From NCBI GenBank assembly GCA_900317815.1, contig ONIC01000002.1:1-59497 (forward strand): 59,497 nucleotides of DNA, written 5' to 3'. The notes beneath the pieces are model-generated. The model did no database searches, had not been told where the DNA came from, and worked only from the letters and a program-made list of their open reading frames with translations. The position numbers were made by a program, and so were the translations under genes. How positions within the stretch are numbered: the first letter of the stretch is position 1; every line of letters starts with the position of its first letter. This document shows, piece by piece, positions 41,547-50,765 of this stretch. This DNA is from an uncultured Eubacteriales bacterium (GTDB lineage: Bacteria; Bacillota; Clostridia; Oscillospirales; Acutalibacteraceae).

Positions 41547-44156
41547 ATGATCCGTACATCAAGAAAAACGATTGCATTGCTTATGTCATTGGTGATCCTG
41601 TTTGTGATGACATTTGTGTCTCAGAAAGCAGAGGCATCGGTAATTACCGATGAGTCTTCCGGCTCCACACAGGTCGGAGATTTCGCCGGTCTGTACAAGT
41701 ATATTACTCAGGACGGTGATGTCGAGATCGAGCTTACTAAGGACATTGCTTATTCTACGGAAACTTTCTGCGATTTCCTTTTTACTGTAGGGAGCGGTAC
41801 AAAAGTGCTTGACCTTAAGGGACATTCAATCGAATGTGACAATCTTGCAGAAGGAGACAATTCCTCTACGATGTTTGTAATACAGAAAGACTGTTCACTT
41901 ATTATAAATGATACAGTCGGCGGAGGCGAGATCAGATATGACGGTCCAAGGATCGTAAATTCCTATTTTTCGCTGCGTGACGTTTTCAGAGTACATCAGG
42001 GCTCTCTGACAATAAACGGCGGTTCAATCTATGCCGGTCACGCTGACGACCGTCAGCAGGGCCGCTATGCTCAGGTAAACGGATTTGCTGTAGTAAACAC
42101 TGGTACATTTACTATGAACGGAGGAATGCTCGAAGGCAGAGGTTATTACAATAATGCCCAAAATCCGTTCCCTTGCGCTGCGCTTCAGGCATCAGGCGGT
42201 ATGTCCGTTATAAATGATGGAGAGATAGTCGGCGTTGGCAATGCCGACGCTGTCAAGAAAGGCGGAAGCGGAAAAATGGCTGTTTATTCGGGCTATTTCC
42301 ACACCGAAACATATAAATACATAATAGTAGCCTCTCAATGGGTAAATAACGGCGAACTTAAGCCTTCTACTCAAAAATATGATCTTTTAGGCGGATTAAA
42401 AGGCAGGATAGGCGCAGAGATCGGTGAGAAACCAACCTTTGACACGCTTGTATATATCGACGGAGAACTTGTGGAGAATGTGTACGATTTTTACGATTAC
42501 AGAGTTCCCGTAAAGATCAAGCCGCTCGAAAATCGCAGCACAGGTTTCCTCATGGTAAACGGAAGTATGCCAAGCGAACCTATTGATTGGAACAGAGCAG
42601 ATCCGCTGCCTGTTCATGTCTCTCTCGATAATCATTATTTTATGTGGCAAACTGATAACGACAAATTCGGAGATCACAGCTGCGATTTCAAAGTCACGAT
42701 AATTGAAAAAGATACGAATAAAATAATCACATCCGAAGTTATTAATTACAATATGAGAAGTATCATCAAGAGTGATGATATTTATGAATTCGATTTTTCA
42801 AAATTCTTGACTAACGGCATTAAGACTTTATTAAAAACAGGGAAAGAATATGTTCTTCACTTCTACCTTGACGAACATTGGAAGAGCAACGAAGAGTACA
42901 ATATACGTACAGAATACCCCCAGACCAAGAACGGATATGTGGTACTTCACATTACAGAACCGAAGATCTTGGATAAGGTAGAAATGAATATAGATGTTCC
43001 CGTAAATGGCAAGACTCCAAAAGATTTAGCTTTCCATGGTGATTATGATGTCTGCTCGCTCTCTCTGGAAAGCTGGACTCAATGTGAAGGTTCATATCCT
43101 GTGCTTGACGATTCAACAGCTTTCGTGGGAGGCAAGGAATATCAGGTCAGAATAAGTGCTGCTCCTGCTCCGGGATACGCTTTTGACAATAAAACAGAAT
43201 TCCGGATCAATGGCAAGCTTATGGGAAACTATATAGGAAGAACTGCCAACAGTGCGGGTATTCAGGCACGATTCTTAGCAGAGTCGGAGAATGTACTTGA
43301 TGAAGTTTCCTGTGTTATTACGCCCCCGAAGGCGGGAGAACATCCTGACAACAACCCTGTATCGAGCGAACCTTCAAAGTATACGTTCGAGTTCCATAAA
43401 TGGTATCTGAACGAAGAACCCTATCCAAACCTGACCAAGGAGGATGTTTTTGAGAAGAATAAGAAATACACCGTCAGACTTTTTGTAAACACAGTCGGAA
43501 ACAATGCTTTGAGTAATGATACCACATTCTATATTAATGGTATAAAAGCAAGTTTTTTCAACGCTCTGACCCCATCAAGAGTAGGTATTCAGGCATCTAT
43601 GACTGCGAAGGATATTCAGCAGCTTACAGAAGCAGGAGCACTTATCTACAAACCACAGGTAGGGGAGGCTCTTGACTTTGAACCGATATCTTCCGAAAAA
43701 TCAATGTATGACGTTTTCCTTGTATCCTGGGCTGTAAAAAACGGAGACTCGTTTGAAACATTGGAAGCCGGCGAGTTCTTTAAACCCGGAAAGGTATACC
43801 GTATAGAGATACGTTTTGAACCATCGGACGATTATATTATCGATGAGAATACAGAGTTGTACCTCAATGGTGATAAATGTCCCCGGAGCGGCGAAGCTGG
43901 ACTACTCAGAAAAGAGTTTGAGATGGAAGACATCTCAAGCGGGATCTACGGCGACATAGACGGAGACGGCTATATAACGGCAAACGATGCTCTGTTGATA
44001 CTGCGGTCAAGCGCAGGGATGGAAACACTGTCTTCAGAACAGGAGACTGCTGCTGATATCGACTGCGACGGCTCGATCACAGCGAACGATGCACTTGATG
44101 TACTTCGCTACAGTGCAGGATTAAGCAGTCACGAAAATGTCGGAAAACCTATTTAG
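41547..44156 (+). CDS. Secreted dockerin-containing protein with beta-helix-like N-terminus
   Basis: This 869-residue protein has signal peptide MIRTSRKTIALLMSLVILFVMTFVSQKAEA. The N-terminal domain (about 40-270) looks like a right-handed beta-helix (LDLKGHSIECD, LTINGGSIYAG, FTMNGGMLEG, SVINDGEIVGVG). Two or three related beta-domains follow (repeated YxVRI/YTVRL, FxINGK, and a glycine-rich loop, about 480-790). The C-terminus is a type I dockerin (about 800-860) with two calcium loops, GDIDGDGYITANDALLILR and ADIDCDGSITANDALDVLRY. Dockerins bind cohesins in cellulosomes or on the cell surface. No known catalytic domain is recognised. GAAGGAG lies about 10 bases before the ATG. Confidence 0.87.
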   Translation: MIRTSRKTIALLMSLVILFVMTFVSQKAEASVITDESSGSTQVGDFAGLYKYITQDGDVEIELTKDIAYSTETFCDFLFTVGSGTKVLDLKGHSIECDNLAEGDNSSTMFVIQKDCSLIINDTVGGGEIRYDGPRIVNSYFSLRDVFRVHQGSLTINGGSIYAGHADDRQQGRYAQVNGFAVVNTGTFTMNGGMLEGRGYYNNAQNPFPCAALQASGGMSVINDGEIVGVGNADAVKKGGSGKMAVYSGYFHTETYKYIIVASQWVNNGELKPSTQKYDLLGGLKGRIGAEIGEKPTFDTLVYIDGELVENVYDFYDYRVPVKIKPLENRSTGFLMVNGSMPSEPIDWNRADPLPVHVSLDNHYFMWQTDNDKFGDHSCDFKVTIIEKDTNKIITSEVINYNMRSIIKSDDIYEFDFSKFLTNGIKTLLKTGKEYVLHFYLDEHWKSNEEYNIRTEYPQTKNGYVVLHITEPKILDKVEMNIDVPVNGKTPKDLAFHGDYDVCSLSLESWTQCEGSYPVLDDSTAFVGGKEYQVRISAAPAPGYAFDNKTEFRINGKLMGNYIGRTANSAGIQARFLAESENVLDEVSCVITPPKAGEHPDNNPVSSEPSKYTFEFHKWYLNEEPYPNLTKEDVFEKNKKYTVRLFVNTVGNNALSNDTTFYINGIKASFFNALTPSRVGIQASMTAKDIQQLTEAGALIYKPQVGEALDFEPISSEKSMYDVFLVSWAVKNGDSFETLEAGEFFKPGKVYRIEIRFEPSDDYIIDENTELYLNGDKCPRSGEAGLLRKEFEMEDISSGIYGDIDGDGYITANDALLILRSSAGMETLSSEQETAADIDCDGSITANDALDVLRYSAGLSSHENVGKPI

Positions 44157-44182
44157 GAATAATTCAATCGTCTACAAAGAAT

Positions 44183-44226
44183 ACAGCGGCTTGCTTGTGC
44201 GAAGAACACAGCAAGCCGCTGTTCTT
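44183..44226 (+). terminator. Terminator after the dockerin gene
   Basis: ACAGCGGCTTGCT (44183-44195) pairs perfectly with AGCAAGCCGCTGT (44210-44222), a 13-bp GC-rich stem followed by TCTT. The T tract is short. Confidence 0.8.
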
Positions 44227-44315
44227 GGTGATATCTCACATCAGATAATCTATCGTTATATAAACGAAATATTGAGAATTTTTCTAAATTTCAACAATGA
44301 CTATGTGGATGTGTC

Positions 44316-44344
44316 TTGACAGTTTTCTATGTTTTGACTAAAAT
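44316..44344 (+). promoter_or_regulatory. Promoter of the spermidine-synthase-like gene
   Basis: A perfect TTGACA (44316-44321) and TAAAAT (44339-44344) are 17 bp apart, about 60 bp before the start at 44408. Confidence 0.85.
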
Positions 44345-44407
44345 ATTATATAGGGTCAGAATGATATTTTATTATGTTTTTTCAGATCAAATAAATGGAG
44401 AATGTAA

Positions 44408-46033
44408 ATGAATAAAGCACAGGCTATGTCATCAACAGGAAAAAAAGCTCCTGCGATACTCAAAAAGAAGTGGTACTTGTATATGACCGAGTTTTTTGCA
44501 GGTATGTCAGTCATGGCGGTAGAGCTTGGCGCCAGCAGACTATTAGCTCCTTATTTCAGCTCCTCACAGATCGTATGGACTATTATAATCGGTACTATTA
44601 TGATAGCTATGGCGCTCGGTAATATTTTCGGCGGCAAAAGTGCCGATAAAAACCCCGATCCCGACAAGCTATACGGAAGGATACTTTTTTCGGCAGTGTG
44701 GCTTGCTGCAATACCTTTTATTGGAAAACTCGTTATCGCAGGGATCGCTGCTTTGCTTGTCCTCACGGTCAGCACGAACTTTCTAATCTGGGCTGCGTTT
44801 CTAACTTGTATGATAGTATTTGTTTTCCCGCTTTTTCTGCTCGGAACTGTTACTCCATCACTCGTGAAATACACCGTTGACAGTCTCGACGACAGCGGAA
44901 AAGTAGTCGGAACTCTCGGCGCGTTCAATACTGTCGGCAGTATTCTCGGCACATTCCTGCCCACATTCGTTACCATCCCAACCGTAGGGACCTCAGCAAC
45001 ATTTCTTATCTTTGCGGGAATACTACTGGTCATCTCCATAATATATTTTGTGTTTTCAAAGACAGGAAAAAAGAGGGTAATAGCTTCGGTATGCCTTTTT
45101 CTCGTGTGCTGTTTTCTCTCTCCCTCAATGTCGTTTGCGTTCTGGGAGAAGGGTCTTACCTACGAGGGGGAGTCTGTTTACAATTATCTTCAGGTCAGCG
45201 AAACACCTCAGAAAGTATATTTGTCTACGAACGTCCTTATCGGAGTTCAATCCGTTTATGTTAAAACAGGCGGTCTGACAGGAATGTACTATGATTACGC
45301 GATGGCTGCTCCGATTATGGCGGAAAAACCTGATGACAAGACGGATATTCTGATACTCGGAATGGGTACTGGTACATACGCAAAGCAATGCACCGAATAT
45401 CTCCAAAATGTAGAGGTAGAGGGAGTTGAGATTGACGAAAAGATCACCGATCTGGCTTATGAATACTTTGATCTCTCGAAGGAAATTAAGGTAACAACGT
45501 ATGACGGACGAGCTTTTCTGAATGTCTGCAAAAAGAAATATGACGTTATAATGGTCGACGCATATCAGGATATAACGATCCCGTTCCAGATGTCATCGCG
45601 CGAATTTTTCACACTTGTACACGATCATCTGAAGAACGGCGGCGTAATGGTCGTTAATATGAATATGAGAAGCGAAAGGGAAGACGGGATAAACAGTTAT
45701 CTCTCCGATACCATTTCAGACGTATTCAATAATGTTTATACATTAAAAATTGATAACTCTACCAACACGGAGCTTTTTGCGTCCGATGATCCTAAAATGA
45801 TTGAAAGACTTACAAATGAATCGGCTTCGCTCAAGAATAAAGACCTAGCAGCTTTTATGGAGGATATCGACAAAAGTCTGATTCCATATGAGAGCAAAGA
45901 TCGTATACTGACAGACGATAAAGCACCTGTTGAATTGCTCGGAATGAGCGTTATAGATGATATCATCGCGGAAGAACTCGTCTATTATAAGCAGCAGGTC
46001 AAAGAAAATGGTTTCATGAGCCTTTTGGATTAG
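44408..46033 (+). CDS. Membrane protein with fused spermidine-synthase-like domain
   Basis: This 541-residue protein joins an N-terminal membrane half with six to eight helices (about residues 25-245) to a C-terminal Rossmann methyltransferase-type domain of the SpeE family (about 300-480). The first helix has FFAGMSVMAVELGASRLLAPYFSSSQIVWT, typical of fused MFS/spermidine synthase proteins. The aminopropyltransferase region has ILGMGTGTYAKQ, VEGVEIDEKITDLAYEYF, TYDGRAFL and YDVIMVDAYQDITIPF. The usual substrate-binding region is only partly conserved, so true spermidine synthesis is uncertain. It forms a single-gene unit with its own promoter. Confidence 0.88.
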   Translation: MNKAQAMSSTGKKAPAILKKKWYLYMTEFFAGMSVMAVELGASRLLAPYFSSSQIVWTIIIGTIMIAMALGNIFGGKSADKNPDPDKLYGRILFSAVWLAAIPFIGKLVIAGIAALLVLTVSTNFLIWAAFLTCMIVFVFPLFLLGTVTPSLVKYTVDSLDDSGKVVGTLGAFNTVGSILGTFLPTFVTIPTVGTSATFLIFAGILLVISIIYFVFSKTGKKRVIASVCLFLVCCFLSPSMSFAFWEKGLTYEGESVYNYLQVSETPQKVYLSTNVLIGVQSVYVKTGGLTGMYYDYAMAAPIMAEKPDDKTDILILGMGTGTYAKQCTEYLQNVEVEGVEIDEKITDLAYEYFDLSKEIKVTTYDGRAFLNVCKKKYDVIMVDAYQDITIPFQMSSREFFTLVHDHLKNGGVMVVNMNMRSEREDGINSYLSDTISDVFNNVYTLKIDNSTNTELFASDDPKMIERLTNESASLKNKDLAAFMEDIDKSLIPYESKDRILTDDKAPVELLGMSVIDDIIAEELVYYKQQVKENGFMSLLD

Positions 46034-46171
46034 TTTTTCAATATTATGTCAATATGTTATATTCACACATTTCAGAATTGTGCAAATAGTAGAAATTGAA
46101 ATAATACGACTGAATCTAACAAAATTGTAACTAAAAATCGCTTTTTCTTGCATATAAAAGTGATTCTATAC

Positions 46172-46202
46172 TGGACATTTATTGGACAGCATTTGATATA
46201 AT
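46172..46202 (+). promoter_or_regulatory. Promoter of the CstA gene with TGGACA direct repeat
   Basis: TGGACA occurs at 46172-46177 and 46183-46188, 11 bp apart, and a perfect TATAAT lies at 46197-46202, 8 bp after the second copy. If the first copy is the -35 box, the spacer is 19 bp, which is suboptimal and suggests activator help. The same arrangement occurs at 59002-59032. Confidence 0.78.
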
Positions 46203-46264
46203 ATTATATATTTTATAATCAATCAATATGTAAAATGAAATTTTTTGCTTGCGAGGTTTGAAAA

Positions 46265-47683
46265 ATGATTTCTTTGATTTTATCGATGGTAGTACTCACT
46301 GTAGGTTATATCATTTACGGAAGGCTAACCGAAAAAGTTTTCTCACCCGATGATCGGGAAACACCTGCAGTCAGGATCAACGACGGTGTAGATTGTGTAC
46401 CAATGAAGACATGGAAGGCTTTTCTTGTACAGCTTCTGAATATTGCAGGAACAGGACCCATCTTTGGCGCTCTGATGGGAGCTTGTTTCGGTCCGATCGT
46501 TTTCTTGTGGATAGTTTTCGGAGCAGTTCTCGGCGGCGCAGTTCACGATTATATGACGGGTATGATCTCGTCACGTCATGACGGAAAGTCGATCGCCGAA
46601 CTTTCGGGAATATATCTCGGATCTGCCGCAAAGTGGATAATGCGTGTGTTCTCAGTAGTATTGCTGCTTCTGACCGGCACAGTCTTTGTAAACAGCCCGG
46701 CAGCGCTTCTTGCACGTCTCACTCCGAATATGCTCGGAACCACCTTTTGGATTGTTGTCATACTTATATACTACATCATCGCCACACTTGTTCCGATTGA
46801 TAAGGTGATAGGGAAGATATATCCTGTTTTCGGCATAATTCTTATTATTATGGCAGTCAGTATAATTGTCGGTATATTTGTCGGCGGATATACCGTTCCC
46901 GAAATATCGCTTAAAAATCTACATCCCGATGAACTTCCGGTATGGCCGTTTATGTTTATAACAGTTGCCTGCGGCGCCATCTCGGGATTCCACGCTACAC
47001 AGTCACCTATGATCGCCAAGTGCATCACATCCGAAAGAGAGGGACGCAAAGTCTTTTACGGAGCGATGATAGCTGAATCCGTCATTGCGCTTGTCTGGGC
47101 TGCAGGCGGAGTGGCCTTTTACGGAACGACTCATCTTCTCGGAGATGCGCTTTCGAAGCTCGGACAGTCAGGTGTGGTATATGATATATCGACGGGAATG
47201 CTCGGAATGGTCGGCGGAGTACTTGCTATAGTCGGCGTTGTTGTATGCCCGATAACATCGGGTGATACGGCATTCAGAAGTGCACGTCTGATACTTGCAG
47301 AGTGGACTAAGCTCGATCAGAAGTCGATCAAAAACCGTCTTATCATTACTATCCCTTTGCTAGGTATCGGAGCACTGCTGACACAGCTCGATTTTAATGT
47401 TCTTTGGAGATACTTTTCCTGGAGTAATCAGACACTTGCGATGGTCTCCCTTTGGGTGGCCACTTCATATCTGATAAGAACGAACAAAAATAAGATTTCT
47501 TCACTTCTGACAGCAATTCCCGCATCGTTTATGTCCGCTGTCAGTCTGACCTATATTTTGCTCGCAGACGAGGGATTCCGTTTGTCAACTACGATCGCTT
47601 ATCCCTGCGGAATTGTTTTTGCAGCAGTTCTTTTTGTGATCTATCTTGTTCTAATGATCAGACACAGATCGGCAGGAAAATAA
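46265..47683 (+). CDS. cstA: CstA family (carbon starvation/pyruvate) transporter
   Basis: This 472-residue membrane protein with about 12 helices belongs to the CstA family. Diagnostic segments are YGRLTEKVFSPDDRETPAVRINDGVDCVPMK near the N-terminus, LLNIAGTGPIFGALMGACFGPIVFLWIVFGAVLGGAVHDYMTGMIS (about 58-103), and GVVVCPITSGDTAFRSARLILAEW. E. coli members BtsT and CstA take up pyruvate and peptides. BtsT expression is controlled by a LytS-type two-component system, and a LytS-like kinase gene lies 1 kb downstream here. The short form is usual in Firmicutes. The repeat-bearing promoter at 46172 drives it. Confidence 0.92.
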   Translation: MISLILSMVVLTVGYIIYGRLTEKVFSPDDRETPAVRINDGVDCVPMKTWKAFLVQLLNIAGTGPIFGALMGACFGPIVFLWIVFGAVLGGAVHDYMTGMISSRHDGKSIAELSGIYLGSAAKWIMRVFSVVLLLLTGTVFVNSPAALLARLTPNMLGTTFWIVVILIYYIIATLVPIDKVIGKIYPVFGIILIIMAVSIIVGIFVGGYTVPEISLKNLHPDELPVWPFMFITVACGAISGFHATQSPMIAKCITSEREGRKVFYGAMIAESVIALVWAAGGVAFYGTTHLLGDALSKLGQSGVVYDISTGMLGMVGGVLAIVGVVVCPITSGDTAFRSARLILAEWTKLDQKSIKNRLIITIPLLGIGALLTQLDFNVLWRYFSWSNQTLAMVSLWVATSYLIRTNKNKISSLLTAIPASFMSAVSLTYILLADEGFRLSTTIAYPCGIVFAAVLFVIYLVLMIRHRSAGK

Positions 47684-47743
47684 TAACGAATAAAAAGAGA
47701 AGGTTTTCATTTAAGATACATTTTTTTAGTATTCGAAAGGAAT

Positions 47744-48000
47744 ATGCGTAAACAAATGAAAAGTCACAAGCATTCACCTCTTATTCTCGTGCTTGCTGCA
47801 TCAGTCTTACTTTCGTCGGCGGCTTGCAGCACAGAGACTACACCGAGTTTAGGTACTTCCGTACCCGGCAATGGAAAATGGATAGACTCCAGCATTAGAG
47901 GTATGGTCACCGATGAATCAGAGATCCGCTTGCAGGATGACTTTGCAGCTGCTGCAAACAAGGAATATGACAACTCAGCAATCAACTGTTTCAAATTTAG
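47744..48000 (+). pseudogene. N-terminal remnant of an M13-peptidase-like lipoprotein
   Basis: The frame opens with a lipoprotein signal (LILVLAASVLLSSAAC) and a mature start KWIDSSIRGMVTDESEIRLQDDFAAAANKEY. That resembles the beginning of exported M13 family metallopeptidases, which have DDF...NK shortly after the lipobox. Homology stops near 47985 and the frame ends at 48049 after about 20 unrelated residues; the zinc motif HExxH is absent. The rest of the gene has been lost, and the sequence passes directly into a membrane-protein remnant in another frame. Confidence 0.6.
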
Positions 48001-48575
48001 GAAGTATTATACTTGGTATTTGCATTTTTCTTTCAGTATACGCCGATGAGTTCAGCTCGCGCTCAATGCAATGTATTATCGGCAGAGGGCTTTCAAGAGC
48101 AAAACTTCAAGCGGCAAAGTTCATTGACTGCATCTTACTAACCATTAACAGCTATCTTATTTTGGTTATTTTGGTCTTTCTTCTGAACCTTATTTTCGGT
48201 ACAAATCTTCTGCCTTCCGAGAAGACCATGATTTACGCCGCATTTTTAACGAGCGCCCTCAAGGCGATCGGATATGGTACGATAAGCGCTATATTCCTCT
48301 ATAAGTCTTCAAATGTTGCTGGAGCGACCGTTGTAGATATTCTGCTTTATATGGTGCTGTTTTTATTTATTGATATGATTGCCTCGTCTGCACCGCTTGC
48401 ACCGATAATTATGATCCACAGAAACTGCTTTACAGGCAGAGTGTATCAGATATATTCACGCATTGTGCTCGGACAGCCATTTATAGGTATACTTGTAAAC
48501 ACGCTTGTAATTTATGTGGGCGGCGCACTTGGTATCTCCATGCTCGTCTTCAGAAAGAGAGAACTGGAATTTTGA
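47913..48575 (+). pseudogene. C-terminal remnant of an ABC-2-type permease
   Basis: From about 47985 an open frame encodes LGSIILGICIFLSVYADEFSSRSMQCIIGRGLSRAKLQAAKFIDC and five membrane helices, ending in LVFRKRELEF. This is the usual second part of an ABC-2 permease (YADEF.S.SMQ..IGRGLSR.K). The first helix and N-terminus are missing. The frame is open back to an ATG at 47913, but those residues come from the M13-like remnant read in the wrong frame. No ATPase gene adjoins it. It is most likely the 3' end left by a deletion, although a short product could still be made. Confidence 0.65.
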
Positions 48576-48649
48576 TCGAACGATTCATCACGTACAGAGG
48601 ACATCTCTGTGTGCGGTGAATAAACTTGTTTTACGGGTGGTGTATAAGG

Positions 48650-49936
48650 ATGAATTTATCACAAGAGCTGGTAACCAACTGCGCTATCCTGTTTCCTGTT
48701 TTTATGCAGATGGCAGGATTGACAGCCGCTGTCCTGGCAGACCCGTATATCAGTAAAAGAAACAGGAAAGTTATGATAACCATCACGGCGCTTTTGTTCG
48801 TGCTGATTTCACAAAATATCGCTGACTTTCTCCTACAGAAAACAGACCCTGTAAGATTTCCTTCTGCTATACAGATACGGATTTTTACATCTGTTATCGG
48901 ATATACTGTGCGTCCAATCATATTGCTTTTATTCTGTAAAATAATCAGCCCGGATCGCAGATACCGTGCCGTATGGATATTACTGATTATAAATACTGCG
49001 GTACATTGCTCGGCTTTTTTCAGTCATATCTGCTTCTGGATAGACGAAAACAATCATTATCAGGGCGGTGTACTAAACAGACTTTGTCTATGGATAAGCA
49101 TTGGACTGTTAGCTTATTTTTTATATCTTTGCATCTACGAATACAGAATAAACAGCAGGATAAGCTTCTGGATACCTATCTTAAACATCCTGCTTATCAT
49201 AGCATCAATCGTAATGGACAACTGCGTTGGTGCTACAGAGCAGATAGTTTCATATCTTACAATAGCTATGGTAAGTGCCTGCTTGTTTTATTACATCTGG
49301 CTTCATATGCAGTTTGCCTATGCGTATGAGCAGGATCTCAAGGCTGCTCAGCGTATCCAGATAATGCGCACTCAGATACAACCCCATTTTCTTTTCAATA
49401 CGATAACGACCTTCAGAGCGCTCTCTTTACAGAACCCTCAGGCTGCATACGATCTTGCGGGAAAGTTCGGACAATATTTGCGTCAGAATATAGACTCTCT
49501 CGACACTTCGGGTATGATTCCCTTTGAGAAAGAGCTTGAACATACGAAACTCTATTCCGAGATCGAAATGGTTAGATTTGAAAATATCCATGTGGAATAT
49601 GACATAAAGGATCTTGATTTTGAGATACCTCCGCTTACGATCCAGCCGATAGTTGAAAATGCCATCCGCCATGGAGTGCGCATCCGTGATAAAGGGATAG
49701 TCCGTATCTCATCAAAGAGATCCGGGAATGCACATGAAATAATCATCAAGGACAACGGAATAGGATTTGACCTTGACGAAATTGAAAAAGGCAGCAGGGA
49801 ACATATAGGAATAAAAAATGTTAAGGAACGAATTGAAAAAATGAGTCTCGGAACAATGACTGTAGAAAGCAACCCTGACAAGGGTACGATTGTTACTATA
49901 CGTATACCGGTTTCAAAGAAGGAGGAAAGCGATTGA
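48650..49936 (+). CDS. LytS-like membrane sensor histidine kinase
   Basis: This 428-residue protein has six or seven membrane helices (residues 8-225), a short coiled segment, a His_kinase domain (QIMRTQIQPHFLFNTITTFRAL, His about residue 254) and a GHKL ATPase domain. The ATPase part carries PLTIQPIVENAIRHGV (N box), IIKDNGIGFD (G1) and GIKNVKERIE (G2). It belongs to the LytS/YehU/YpdA group that senses small molecules or envelope state. ATG 48650 follows GGGTGGTG by 7 bases. The stop overlaps the response regulator start. Its position near the CstA transporter suggests pyruvate or carbon sensing by analogy with BtsS, an inference. Confidence 0.92.
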   Translation: MNLSQELVTNCAILFPVFMQMAGLTAAVLADPYISKRNRKVMITITALLFVLISQNIADFLLQKTDPVRFPSAIQIRIFTSVIGYTVRPIILLLFCKIISPDRRYRAVWILLIINTAVHCSAFFSHICFWIDENNHYQGGVLNRLCLWISIGLLAYFLYLCIYEYRINSRISFWIPILNILLIIASIVMDNCVGATEQIVSYLTIAMVSACLFYYIWLHMQFAYAYEQDLKAAQRIQIMRTQIQPHFLFNTITTFRALSLQNPQAAYDLAGKFGQYLRQNIDSLDTSGMIPFEKELEHTKLYSEIEMVRFENIHVEYDIKDLDFEIPPLTIQPIVENAIRHGVRIRDKGIVRISSKRSGNAHEIIIKDNGIGFDLDEIEKGSREHIGIKNVKERIEKMSLGTMTVESNPDKGTIVTIRIPVSKKEESD

Positions 49937-50751
49937 GAGCAATATGTGTAGATGATGAGAGGATAATTCTTGAAGACACTGTAAAAATGTGTTTGTCTAT
50001 GGATCAGATTGATCGTGTCCAGGGATTCATAAGATCAAAGGACGCTTTGGATTATTTAGAACAAAATCCCGTCGATGTAGCGCTGCTCGATATAAATATG
50101 CCGGATATGCGAGGGATAGAGCTTGCAAAAAGGGTAAAGGACATATCCCCGAACACAGATGTGATATTCCTCACAGGATATTCGCAATATGCGCTGGAGG
50201 CATTCTCTGTCAGAGCATCAGGGTATCTTTTAAAACCTGTAACAAAAGAAATGCTCTCGGAAGAACTGCAATACATTCAGAGGCAAAAAATTAAAAATGA
50301 AGCAAACAACGGTATGAGCCACATATTTATCCGAACATTCGGAAACTTTGATGTTTTTGTAGACGGCAAGCCTATCGGCTTTAAACAAACGAAATGCAAA
50401 GAACTTCTTGCTTACCTCGTAGATCGACAGGGCAGTACAGTTACTCGAAAAGAGGCCTTTTCCATATTGTGGGAAAACCGCCTTTATGACAGAAGTATGC
50501 AGAAACAGTTTGATGTTATTATTAGAGACCTACGTACTACGCTGCGCAATAACGGCATTACCGAGATTTTTTCTATGAGCAGAGGTACTATGCGTGTATG
50601 TCCCGAAACTTTTATCTGTGATATGTACCGTTTTTTCGAAGGCGATGTTGCGACGGTCAATTCTTATCGCGGCGAGTATATGAACACCTACGAATGGGCC
50701 AATATTACAGAAAGCCGTGTGACTATCGTCCAGCAGGAAGATAAGAAATAA
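49933..50751 (+). CDS. Response regulator with C-terminal winged-helix domain
   Basis: This 272-residue protein starts at TTG 49933, overlapping the kinase stop. The receiver domain (1-120) has VDDER, the phospho-acceptor Asp in VDVALLDINMPD (about residue 55), Thr in FLTGYSQYALEAF and Lys in YLLKPV. The C-terminal part (about 132-250, IFIRTFGNFDVFVDGKPIGFKQTKCKELLAYLVDRQGSTVTRKEAFSILW) is an OmpR/SARP-type winged helix. LytS-family kinases usually pair with LytTR regulators, so this output domain is unusual. It is the candidate binder of the TGGACA repeats at 46172 and 59002. Confidence 0.9.
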   Translation: MRAICVDDERIILEDTVKMCLSMDQIDRVQGFIRSKDALDYLEQNPVDVALLDINMPDMRGIELAKRVKDISPNTDVIFLTGYSQYALEAFSVRASGYLLKPVTKEMLSEELQYIQRQKIKNEANNGMSHIFIRTFGNFDVFVDGKPIGFKQTKCKELLAYLVDRQGSTVTRKEAFSILWENRLYDRSMQKQFDVIIRDLRTTLRNNGITEIFSMSRGTMRVCPETFICDMYRFFEGDVATVNSYRGEYMNTYEWANITESRVTIVQQEDKK

Positions 50752-50765
50752 GTTCGGAGGAAACT

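Noticed and set aside
44183-44226. The 13-bp perfect inverted repeat as the end of a mobile element.
   Set aside because: Its position just after a gene stop and stem-loop spacing fit a terminator, and no transposase or matching end exists nearby.
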